DNA of 11,809 nucleotides. It comes from Dehalococcoidia bacterium. GTDB lineage: Bacteria; Chloroflexota; Dehalococcoidia; Lucifugimonadales; Lucifugimonadaceae. The notes beneath the pieces are model-generated. The model ran no database searches. It was not told where the DNA came from and saw only the letters and a program-made list of their open reading frames with translations. Position 1 is the first letter of the stretch; each line of letters opens with the position of its first letter. Position numbers and translations under genes: made by a program. Where the stretch lies: assembly GCA_028278465.1 (NCBI GenBank), contig JANQEF010000165.1, positions 1-11,809 on the forward strand, read 5' to 3'. This document shows, piece by piece, positions 1 to 6,465 of the stretch.

Positions 1-2147
1 ACGAGCTCGGTTTCGACTACCTGCGCGACAACATGGTCGATTCGAAGGAGCGCATGGTCCAGCGCGGCCTTTCCTACGCCATCGTCGACGAGGTCGACAA
101 CATCCTGATCGACGAGGCGCGGACGCCTCTCATCATCTCTGGTCCGGCACGCGAGTCCGGCCAGGAGTACCGGCGCTTCTCGCAGATCGCCCGCGGCCTG
201 CGCCGAGACCGCGACTTCGAGCTTGACGAGGCCAAGAAGACGATCGCGATGACCGAAGACGGCATCGCCCGCGTCGAGAAGGCGCTGAACGTCGACAACC
301 TGTACTCGCCGGAGAACCAGGCGCTCTCCCATTTCGTCGAGAACGCCATCCGCGCCGAGTTCATGTACCTGAAGGACGTGCAGTACGTCTCCCGCGGCGG
401 CGAGATCATCATCGTCGACGAGCACACCGGCCGCCTGATGGAGGGACGTCGCTACTCGGACGGCCTGCATCAGGCGATCGAGGCGAAAGAGGGCGTCGAG
501 GTCCAGCGGGAGTCGATCACCTACGCCACCATCACGCTGCAGAACTACTTCCGCATGTACGACAAGCTGGCCGGCATGACCGGTACGGCGGCCACCGAGG
601 CGGAGGAGTTCTTCAAGATCTACAAGCTCGAAGTCCTGACGATTCCGACGAACCGCGAGGTGCAGCGGGACGACATGCGGGACCAGATCTTCATGAACGA
701 AGAGGCGAAGTGGCGGAACGTCGCCAACCGCATCGAAGAGCTTTCCCGCGGCGGCCGTCCGGTCCTGGTCGGTACGACCTCTATCGAGAAATCGGAGCAA
801 CTTGCCGACCTGCTGCGCCAGCGCAATCTGCCATTCAACGTCCTGAACGCCAAGCAGCATGAGCGTGAGGCCGAAGTGATCGCGCAGGCCGGCCGGCCCG
901 GCGCAATCACCGTCTCGACCAACATGGCCGGTCGCGGCACCGACATCATCCTCGGCGGCAACCCGGAAGCGCTGGACCTGACGACCGAGCAGTGGGAAGA
1001 GGACCACGACAGGGTGATCAAAGCCGGCGGCCTCTTCGTGCTCGGAACGGAACGCCACGACTCTCGCCGCATCGACAACCAGCTCCGTGGACGAGCCGGC
1101 CGCCAGGGCGACCCCGGCGCAACGCAGTTCTTCCTGTCCACCGAAGACGACATCATCAGGTGGTTCGGCGGCGACCGTATCCGCGGCATCATGAACGCCT
1201 TCAAATGGGACGAGGACGAGCCGATCGAGAACCGCGTTATCTCACGGACCGTCGAGAGTGCCCAGAGCAAGGTGGAAGGCCAGCACTTCGAGATCAGGAA
1301 GGCGCTTGTCGACTACGACGACGTCGTGAACACGCAGCGTGATGTGATCTACAGGCTGCGCAGGCAAGTGCTGGAAGGCGAAGGGCTGCGCGAGACGATC
1401 TCCGGTTACGTCGAAAGAGAGTTGCGGGCGATTGTCCAGCAGTATCTGTCTGGCGAGCAGGAGAACTGGGATGTCCAGGGCTTCCAGCGGGAGCTGACGA
1501 ACGTCTTCCCGATCGCCGAGGTGTTCGCAGACCAGGACGAGGTCTACGACTACGAGACGGACGAGATCGTGGACCGGCTTGTCGAATACGCAGATAGCCT
1601 TTACGACCGGCGTGAGGAGGAGTTCGGAGACGAGATGATGCGCAGGCTGGAGCGCGCCATCATGCTCCGGGCAGTGGACGGCCTGTGGGTTGAGCACCTC
1701 ACGACGATGGACGGCATGCGGCAGGGGATCGGTCTGCAGGCGGCCGGGCAGCGTGACCCGCTGGTGCAGTACAAGCGTCAGGGCTTCGAGATGTTCGAGG
1801 ACCTGATCACCCGCATCGAGTCGAATGTGTCCCGGCAGGTGTTCCGGGTCGCTCTCTCAGAGCAGCCTCCGCCCCAGCAGCAGCGCAACATGACGGCAGC
1901 GAAGCCGCAGGCTGCCGGTGTGCCTTCGGCGAACGGCGCGAATGGCGCAGGCGCGGTCAACGAGGGCGCTCGCAGGCGTGCTGCGGCCGTAGCGGGTCAG
2001 AAGTCGGTGATGGCGGACGTGGAGCGCGGCCACGGAGCAGAGAAGCTGCAGGTTCCGACGCACGCCCCGGACGGCCGCAAGCTCACACGGCAGGAGCGCC
2101 GAAAGCTAGAGCGCGCCGCACAGAAGCGGGCCAAGAGCCGCCGGTAG
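1..2147 (+). CDS. secA: Preprotein translocase ATPase SecA, 5' part missing
   Basis: SecA is the cytoplasmic motor ATPase that drives unfolded preproteins through SecYEG. The reading frame is open to the left edge (codons from base 3 read ELGFDYLRDNM, a SecA signature), so the N-terminal part with Walker A lies outside the window; the ATG at 33 is internal. Visible in order: DEVDNILIDEA (Walker B/DEAD region, 87-119), the preprotein cross-linking domain, TGTAATEAEEFFKIY near 580, the second nucleotide-binding domain with GTTSIEKSEQ, HEREAEVIAQAGRPG, GRGTDIILGGNPE and LRGRAGRQGDPG, the helical scaffold with LVDYDDVVNTQRDVIY (about 1305-1352), and WVEHLTTMDGMRQGIGL (about 1686-1736). The C-terminal linker is Gln/Ala-rich and ends in a strongly basic tail (KLTRQERRKLERAAQKRAK). 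The cysteine-rich zinc motif that binds SecB in proteobacterial SecA is absent. There is no frameshift in the visible part. Confidence 0.98.
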   Translation, partial: ELGFDYLRDNMVDSKERMVQRGLSYAIVDEVDNILIDEARTPLIISGPARESGQEYRRFSQIARGLRRDRDFELDEAKKTIAMTEDGIARVEKALNVDNLYSPENQALSHFVENAIRAEFMYLKDVQYVSRGGEIIIVDEHTGRLMEGRRYSDGLHQAIEAKEGVEVQRESITYATITLQNYFRMYDKLAGMTGTAATEAEEFFKIYKLEVLTIPTNREVQRDDMRDQIFMNEEAKWRNVANRIEELSRGGRPVLVGTTSIEKSEQLADLLRQRNLPFNVLNAKQHEREAEVIAQAGRPGAITVSTNMAGRGTDIILGGNPEALDLTTEQWEEDHDRVIKAGGLFVLGTERHDSRRIDNQLRGRAGRQGDPGATQFFLSTEDDIIRWFGGDRIRGIMNAFKWDEDEPIENRVISRTVESAQSKVEGQHFEIRKALVDYDDVVNTQRDVIYRLRRQVLEGEGLRETISGYVERELRAIVQQYLSGEQENWDVQGFQRELTNVFPIAEVFADQDEVYDYETDEIVDRLVEYADSLYDRREEEFGDEMMRRLERAIMLRAVDGLWVEHLTTMDGMRQGIGLQAAGQRDPLVQYKRQGFEMFEDLITRIESNVSRQVFRVALSEQPPPQQQRNMTAAKPQAAGVPSANGANGAGAVNEGARRRAAAVAGQKSVMADVERGHGAEKLQVPTHAPDGRKLTRQERRKLERAAQKRAKSRR

Positions 2148-2190
2148 GGACGACAGAGTCGACCATCGCGGCTTGACCCTGTTCAGAGTC

Positions 2191-2215
2191 GCTGCGCGTC
2201 AGCGCACTGCGCAGC
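2191..2215 (+). terminator. Possible terminator hairpin after secA
   Basis: A perfect 7-bp inverted repeat, GCTGCGC (2191-2197) and GCGCAGC (2209-2215), with an 11-base loop, lies 44 bases after the secA stop. No run of T follows, so if it ends transcription it is not a classical intrinsic terminator. The rest of the 2148-2358 gap holds no convincing gene. Confidence 0.25.
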
Positions 2216-2300
2216 TGTGGCGAATTGCCAGCCCCCGGAGCACTTTGAGTAGCAAACGGCTCCACCGCACCGACTTTGGCGTCGATATCTCCTGTTCAAC

Positions 2301-2316
2301 TGCTTAAATACCTCCA
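2301..2316 (+). promoter_or_regulatory. Leader motif TGCTTAAATACCTCCA, possible -10 region
   Basis: This AT-rich island in a GC-rich gap lies 42 bases before the start of the Sensor-LuxR gene. TTAAAT matches 4 of 6 bases of a TATAAT box; no good -35 box is seen at 16-18 bases upstream. Almost the same string (one extra G) occurs upstream of the enolase-superfamily gene on the minus strand at 11438-11422, at a similar distance from its start, which argues for a functional promoter or operator. CACAGG follows in both leaders, directly overlapping the motif here and five bases further on in the other. Confidence 0.4.
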
Positions 2317-2358
2317 CAGGGGGACGCCGAAACAGTTCCGGGATGCGACGGTGACGCC

Positions 2359-3456
2359 ATGAGAAACGCAATACAAGTCGCATATCCGTCCGACCGCTCG
2401 ATCATCGGAAAACTCTTCGTGCCGTACGCGGATTGGCGAACCTACCTCAAGGTGCTTCAACTGGCGTCTATGGCGTGGCTGGGCATCGGCTACTTCATAT
2501 TCCTGGTCGTCGGGTTTTCTGTCGGTGGAGCACTGATCTGGACCTTCCCTGGAGTGGCGATCCTCCTTGTGACGATCCTGGCTTCTCGACTCATCGGAGA
2601 CATTGAAGCGAAGATGGTCTCCGCCGTGACAGGGATGGAGATCAGGCGACCGCCGTGGAATCTCGAAGGCATCGAAGGCTGGCGCAGCAAGCTGTGGGCG
2701 CGGCTGATCGACCCGACGACATGGACCGGCATCGTGTACCTGTTTGTTCAGTTCCCGCTGGGCCTCGCAGTGTTCGTGGCCATCGTCGCAGGGGGATCGA
2801 TCGCCGGGATGTTCGTCGCATCTCCCATCATCGTCCTGTTCACAGATGAACCGATAACCGTCCTAGACGGCGGTTCGGTCGAAATCACGGTCTCTACAGC
2901 TAGCGAAGCGCTGTGGTTGGTGCCGATCGGGCTTCTCGCTTCGCTTGTGCTGGTGCACTTTGTGCTTGGCGCATCGGCCTTGCACGCTGCCTGGGCCCGT
3001 CTCATGCTCGGCTCGCGAGCCAGGCCGCGTCCCCTGACCGGTGACGACCGAGGCCCGCGCGGCTCGGACGTGAGTGAACCGCCTCAGGCGAACCCGCCGG
3101 GCACAGAACAGACAACGCCACAGCCAGCATCGGCTGACGTTCGCCCGTTTCTGCCAGGTCACCCAGCGCAAGGTCCTGTCACTGCCTCGGAATCGGCACG
3201 GCGAGAGGCGTTGGCGAGGTTCGGAGAGCTGACTCCCAGGGAATCCGAGATTGTGGGCTTGATCACCCGCGGGTTCAGCAATGCGGAGATAGCGGAGACC
3301 TGCGTGATCAGTGAAGGCACGGTGAAAACGCACGTCAAGCGCATCTTCGCCAAGCTCGGACTTCACGACAGGTCACAGGTCGTGGTCTTCGCATACGAGA
3401 GCGGCGCCATCTCGGCCGATTCCAGCGCTGCATCGGACCTGAAAGCCGCACGCTGA
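2359..3456 (+). CDS. Membrane 'Sensor' domain fused to LuxR-type DNA-binding domain
   Basis: Probably a one-component, membrane-anchored transcription regulator. Residues about 26-216 form a multi-helix membrane region with hydrophobic stretches near 36-56, 58-76, 123-143, 145-161 and 185-207. The section with DPTTWTGIVYLFVQFPLGLA (118-137) resembles the 'Putative sensor' domain (PF13796) usually found at the N-terminus of actinobacterial-type histidine kinases. A Pro-rich soluble linker (about 220-285) leads to a complete LuxR/NarL helix-turn-helix at 291-349, with LTPRESEIVGLITRGFSNAE and ISEGTVKTHVKRIFAKLGL. There is no histidine-kinase, ATPase or receiver domain between them, so any signal must pass directly from membrane region to DNA-binding domain. 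The ATG at 2359 is chosen because the nearby ATG at 2343 is out of frame and runs straight into a stop; the ribosome binding site is weak. The gene ends 49 bases before polX. Ligand and target genes are unknown. Confidence 0.85.
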   Translation: MRNAIQVAYPSDRSIIGKLFVPYADWRTYLKVLQLASMAWLGIGYFIFLVVGFSVGGALIWTFPGVAILLVTILASRLIGDIEAKMVSAVTGMEIRRPPWNLEGIEGWRSKLWARLIDPTTWTGIVYLFVQFPLGLAVFVAIVAGGSIAGMFVASPIIVLFTDEPITVLDGGSVEITVSTASEALWLVPIGLLASLVLVHFVLGASALHAAWARLMLGSRARPRPLTGDDRGPRGSDVSEPPQANPPGTEQTTPQPASADVRPFLPGHPAQGPVTASESARREALARFGELTPRESEIVGLITRGFSNAEIAETCVISEGTVKTHVKRIFAKLGLHDRSQVVVFAYESGAISADSSAASDLKAAR

Positions 3457-3494
3457 GCGACCGTGGCGTCTGGCGGTTGCCTGTCTGCCGTATC

Positions 3495-3515
3495 CTGAAG
3501 GCGGAATGCCTTCAG
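3495..3515 (+). promoter_or_regulatory. Hairpin over the polX ribosome binding site and start codon
   Basis: CTGAAGGC (3495-3502) and GCCTTCAG (3508-3515) form a perfect 8-bp inverted repeat around a 5-base loop, GGAAT. The likely Shine-Dalgarno sequence GAAGG (3497-3501) is entirely in the left arm; A and U of the AUG (3506-3508) are in the loop and its G begins the right arm. In mRNA this would hide the ribosome binding site, so it is a candidate translational control structure. The geometry is seen directly; the regulatory role is inferred. Confidence 0.5.
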
Positions 3516-5296
3516 CCTCACGAAAACTCCAGAACGGCGACTACGCGCAGGTCTTCTCCGACATCGCCACGCTGCTGCAGGCCCGCGGCGACTCCGTCTT
3601 CAAGACCCGGGCCTACTCGCGGGCCGCAGACACCATCGGCAACCTGCAGTTCGAGCTCTCAGACGCCGCGGCCGACGACAAGCGCCTGCGCGAGATTCCC
3701 GGCTTTGGCGACGCCATCGTCACCAAGGTGCAGGAACTGGCCGAAACCGGTGAGTTGCAATTCTTCGAAAAGCTGAAGGCAGAGATGCCGCCCGGGATAC
3801 TGGAGATAACGCAGGTTCCCGGAGTCGGCCCCAAGACCGCCATGCGCGCCGCCGAAGAGCTCGGCATAGACTCCCGCGAGGCGCTTCAGCGCTCCATCGA
3901 GTCCGGCGAGTTCGAAACGCTTCCCCGCATCAGCAATAAGGTCGCCCAGAACATCTTGCGGCACCTGAAGACCCGCATCAGCCAGGGTGAGCGCATCCCG
4001 ATCGGCACCGCGCTGCCTGAGGCCGAGCGCGTTATGGAGGCGCTGCAATCGGCCGTTAAGGGCATACGCAACCTGACCTGCGCCGGCTCGCTGCGCCGCC
4101 ATCGCGAGACGATCGGCGACATCGACATGCTGTGCTGCGCTGACGATCCTGAGGCGGTGATGGAGGCGTTTACTTCACTGCCGATGGTTAGGGATGTGAT
4201 GAGCAAGGGCGCTACCAAGTCAATGGTCGTGATGGACTCCGGCCTGCAGTTCGACCTGCGGGTCATTCCAGACGATGCCTTCGCCGCCACGCTGCTCTAC
4301 TTCACCGGCAGCAAGGAGCACGGCATTCGCCTGCGTGACCGGGCGAACAGGCGCGGCCTTTCGCTGAACGAGTACGGCGCAAAGAGCATCGAGACCGACG
4401 AGCTCGAAGTGTTTGCCTGTGAAGAAGAGATCTACCAGCGCCTCGACCTGCCGTACATTCCGCCGGAGATTCGCGAGGACTCAGGCGAGATCGATGCTGC
4501 CGAGCGGGACGAGCTGCCGGAACTGGTCACTGTTGAAGACATCCGCGGCGACCTCCATTCGCACACCGACTGGACAGACGGCCGCTTCACGATGGAGGAG
4601 ATGGCCGATGCCGCCAGCAAGGCGGGTTTCGAGTATCTCGCCGTCACAGACCACTCGCAGTCGGCGACCGTGGCCGGCGGCCTGTCTGTGGACCGGCTCG
4701 CCGAGCACAACGAGGCGGTCCGCGCCCTCGATAAGAAGCTGAAGAAGATCCACCTCCTGACCGGCACTGAGATGGACATCCTGGCCGACGGCAGCATGGA
4801 CTACCCGGACGACGCGCTCGCCGAGCTCGACGTTGTCCTCGGCTCGATCCACTCGTCGATGGACCAGGACAGCAAGACGATGACCGCCCGCATCATCGCC
4901 GCCATGGAGAATGAGAACCTCGACATCATTGCCCACCTCACAACGAGGCTGATCGGGAAACGCGCTCCGGTCGACCTGGAGTTCGACACCATCTGCAAAG
5001 CCGCTGTCGAGACCGGGACGCTGCTCGAGATCAACGCCTCGACGCAGCGGCTCGACCTCAAAGACACGCACATCCGCCGGGCGATGGAACTCGGCGTTCT
5101 CTTCTCGATCGGCACTGACTCGCACCGCGTCCACCAGTTCGCCGAAGTGCGCTACGGCGTCGGCATGGCGCGGCGCGGCTGGTGCACCGCAGACAGGGTT
5201 GTCAATACGCTTCCATACACAGCTTTTCTAAAGTTCCTCTCTACGCCCAAATCCGAACGGTATGCTTTCATAGAGAACTATGACCAGCGGTCATGA
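3506..5296 (+). CDS. polX: DNA polymerase/3'-5' exonuclease PolX (family X with PHP domain)
   Basis: Bacterial PolX fills short gaps in base-excision repair; its PHP domain supplies metal-dependent 3'-5' exonuclease and end-processing activity. Length (596 residues) is normal for the family. The N-terminal 8-kDa-like region has two helix-hairpin-helix motifs (LREIPGFGDAIVTKV near 61-75 and ITQVPGVGPKTAMRAAEELG near 100-119). The polymerase core has GSLRR (194-198), GDID with catalytic Asp205 and Asp207, and FDLR with the third Asp at 250. The PHP domain keeps its metal ligands: HSH (351-353), Glu422 in GTEMDIL, His449 in GSIHSSM, His477 in AHLTTRLIG (the Pro usual after this His is Leu here) and DSH (538-540). 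Polymerase and exonuclease should therefore both be active. The start has GAAGG four bases upstream, inside a hairpin. The 3' end overlaps the next gene by 17 bases. Confidence 0.97.
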   Translation: MPSASRKLQNGDYAQVFSDIATLLQARGDSVFKTRAYSRAADTIGNLQFELSDAAADDKRLREIPGFGDAIVTKVQELAETGELQFFEKLKAEMPPGILEITQVPGVGPKTAMRAAEELGIDSREALQRSIESGEFETLPRISNKVAQNILRHLKTRISQGERIPIGTALPEAERVMEALQSAVKGIRNLTCAGSLRRHRETIGDIDMLCCADDPEAVMEAFTSLPMVRDVMSKGATKSMVVMDSGLQFDLRVIPDDAFAATLLYFTGSKEHGIRLRDRANRRGLSLNEYGAKSIETDELEVFACEEEIYQRLDLPYIPPEIREDSGEIDAAERDELPELVTVEDIRGDLHSHTDWTDGRFTMEEMADAASKAGFEYLAVTDHSQSATVAGGLSVDRLAEHNEAVRALDKKLKKIHLLTGTEMDILADGSMDYPDDALAELDVVLGSIHSSMDQDSKTMTARIIAAMENENLDIIAHLTTRLIGKRAPVDLEFDTICKAAVETGTLLEINASTQRLDLKDTHIRRAMELGVLFSIGTDSHRVHQFAEVRYGVGMARRGWCTADRVVNTLPYTAFLKFLSTPKSERYAFIENYDQRS

Positions 5297-6074
5297 GAAC
5301 GCAGACAGCATGCTGGCGGCCGAGGTCCGTGCTGACGGACCGGTAGACATCACGCGGGCGTCACGGCCGGTGACCGAGCTACTGGTCGAGCTCGAGATGA
5401 ACCTGATCGCCCGGCCCGATGACTGGAAGCAACTTGTCCTCGAGACTGTCGGCCAGTGGCCTGAAGCGTCGGAGGTCCGGGGCGACCAGACCCTTCAATA
5501 CCTGATCGGCGGCGAGGCGTTCGACTGGCGTCTGCTTGCGGCGCGGATCCTGGAGAGCGTTGAGAATGGTCCCGGCCGCGAGGACTGGGAGTCGTGGCTC
5601 GACATGCCGGACCTGTTCGGAGGTTTCGGAGAGCCGGAGTTCATGCGAATTCTCGGCGTTGACAAGTCCCGCGCCAGCCTGAGCTTTTTCTACGGCGTGA
5701 CCGTCGAACAGGGGCTGATAGTGGCTGCGAGGGAGGAGATCGTGAAGCGCCGGGTGGCGAGCGGCCGCGCTCCTTCTGATGACCGCTGTGATGAGGTTTA
5801 CCAGCGCTTGTACGGTAACGATCGCGCTGGGTTGTGGGACGAGTTCTGCTCAGAAACAGGACTGCTGGAGACAGCGGGCTCGGATCTGAACCCGACGATG
5901 CATTCGCTGGGGCAGGGCGATGGCTTCACGTACTGGCTGTTCAAGCGCCGGATGGACCGGCTAGACCCGGCGCGGGTGGCGAGTGACACGCGCAAGGGGC
6001 TGGCGCAGCTGGAGAAGATGCTTCGCTCGCACGAGAAGCGCGGCCGCATGATGCGCCAGGCGCAGCTGGCGTAG
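5280..6074 (+). CDS. Unrecognised 264-residue protein, overlaps polX
   Basis: I do not recognise this family. The product looks soluble: no signal peptide or membrane helix, an acidic Trp-rich first half (DDWKQLVLETVGQWPEASEV, REDWESWLDMPDLFGGFGEP) and a basic helical C-terminus (LAQLEKMLRSHEKRGRMMRQ). The middle contains SRASLSFFYGVTVEQGLIVA followed by a charged helix. Starting at ATG 5280 it overlaps the end of polX by 17 bases in another frame, so it is probably translated from the same mRNA by coupling; an in-frame ATG at 5310 is the alternative start, and neither has a clear ribosome binding site. Codon use and GC match polX, which argues for a real native gene. The overlap suggests, but does not show, a role linked to DNA repair. 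A repeat begins four bases after the stop codon. Confidence 0.75.
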   Translation: MTSGHENADSMLAAEVRADGPVDITRASRPVTELLVELEMNLIARPDDWKQLVLETVGQWPEASEVRGDQTLQYLIGGEAFDWRLLAARILESVENGPGREDWESWLDMPDLFGGFGEPEFMRILGVDKSRASLSFFYGVTVEQGLIVAAREEIVKRRVASGRAPSDDRCDEVYQRLYGNDRAGLWDEFCSETGLLETAGSDLNPTMHSLGQGDGFTYWLFKRRMDRLDPARVASDTRKGLAQLEKMLRSHEKRGRMMRQAQLA

Positions 6075-6078
6075 GTCT

Positions 6079-6108
6079 GTCATCCCGAGCTTCACCGAGG
6101 GATCTGAC
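6079..6108 (+). repeat. 30-bp repeat, module A, single copy
   Basis: Starts GTCATCCCGAGC and ends CCGAGGGATCTGAC. It matches, over all 30 positions except a few in the middle, the reverse complement of 6425-6454. Longer or shorter versions are at 8479-8524 (46 bp, minus) and 10266-10294 (29 bp, minus). It begins four bases after the stop of the preceding gene. Confidence 0.8.
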
Positions 6109-6151
6109 CTCCCGAAACACGCCCCCTGACAGAGTCCAGAGCAAACACCTC

Positions 6152-6198
6152 TGGTAGGAGCGCTGCTTGCTGCGCCCGGTCCCGATGGAATCGGGACG
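6152..6198 (+). repeat. Structured repeat, family D copy 1
   Basis: Starts TGGTAGGAGCG, contains a GC-rich arm pair ending in TGCGCCCGGT, and ends with a perfect 8-bp hairpin GTCCCGAT-GGA-ATCGGGAC (6179-6197). Related copies: 8296-8356 (+), 6269-6313 (-) and 8628-8673 (-). No reading frame is involved. Confidence 0.7.
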
Positions 6199-6207
6199 TT
6201 TGTGTCT

Positions 6208-6234
6208 CCTGAGCGAAGCGCAGCGCAGTCGAAG
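6208..6234 (-). repeat. CTTCGACT/GCTCAGG repeat, expanded copy
   Basis: Reads CCTGAGCGAAGCGCAGCGCA then GTCGAAG on the + strand. It is the 20-bp repeat CCCTTCGACTACGCTCAGGG (8377-8396) in reverse, with the centre expanded by short GCGCA-like duplication. Other copies: 8537-8558, 10053-10072 and 10125-10153. Confidence 0.65.
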
Positions 6235-6268
6235 TATCTTCGCGGCCGAGAGTCAACCTGACAGGATG

Positions 6269-6313
6269 TGCCGCCTTCGGCGTCACCGGGCGGGGCAGGC
6301 ACCGCCCCTACCA
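6269..6313 (-). repeat. Structured repeat, family D copy 3
   Basis: Read on the minus strand it starts TGGTAGGGGCGG at 6313, continues with GC-rich complementary arms and CGCCCGGT, and ends in a Gly/Cys-rich-looking hairpin segment (GACGCCGAAGGCGGCAC). The first and middle boxes match copies at 6152 and 8296; the terminal hairpin differs in sequence. Confidence 0.6.
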
Positions 6314-6325
6314 AACAAGACCGAT

Positions 6326-6367
6326 CTCCCCCTTTACCCCCGCCGACAGGGCACCAGAAGCTGGGAG
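6326..6367 (+). repeat. Nested-hairpin repeat, family C copy 1
   Basis: Bounded by CTCCC (6326-6330) and GGGAG (6363-6367), with an inner GCC/GGC pair and the shared tail GGGCACCAGAAGCTGGGAG. Related copies lie at 8573-8619 (+) and 8238-8281 (-). It directly precedes the 78-bp composite repeat at 6377. Confidence 0.6.
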
Positions 6368-6376
6368 CGGGAATTT

Positions 6377-6454
6377 GTCATTCTGAACTTGATTCAGAAT
6401 CTCACGCGCAATTGTGGTTGGCGAGTCAGATCCCTCGGCTCCGCCCGTGATGAC
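6377..6454 (+). repeat. 78-bp composite palindromic element, copy 1
   Basis: Three parts: module B (6377-6403) starting GTCATTCTGAA and containing the perfect 8-bp hairpin ATTCTGAA-CTTGA-TTCAGAAT; a 21-bp spacer (6404-6424); and module A reversed (6425-6454), ending GATGAC. The outer ends GTCAT and ATGAC are inverted repeats. The same arrangement with the same spacer length recurs at 10218-10294. It fills the gap between two convergent genes, ending 12 bases from the MBL stop codon. Confidence 0.85.
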
Positions 6455-6465
6455 CACTCGCCCCC

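Noticed and set aside
620..1270. 216-codon open frame on - within secA
   Set aside because: Shadow of the strongly conserved secA frame; Ser/Arg-rich with no motif.
6079..6454. CRISPR-like array of repeats
   Set aside because: The repeats belong to several unrelated families in both orientations, with no regular spacing and no cas genes.
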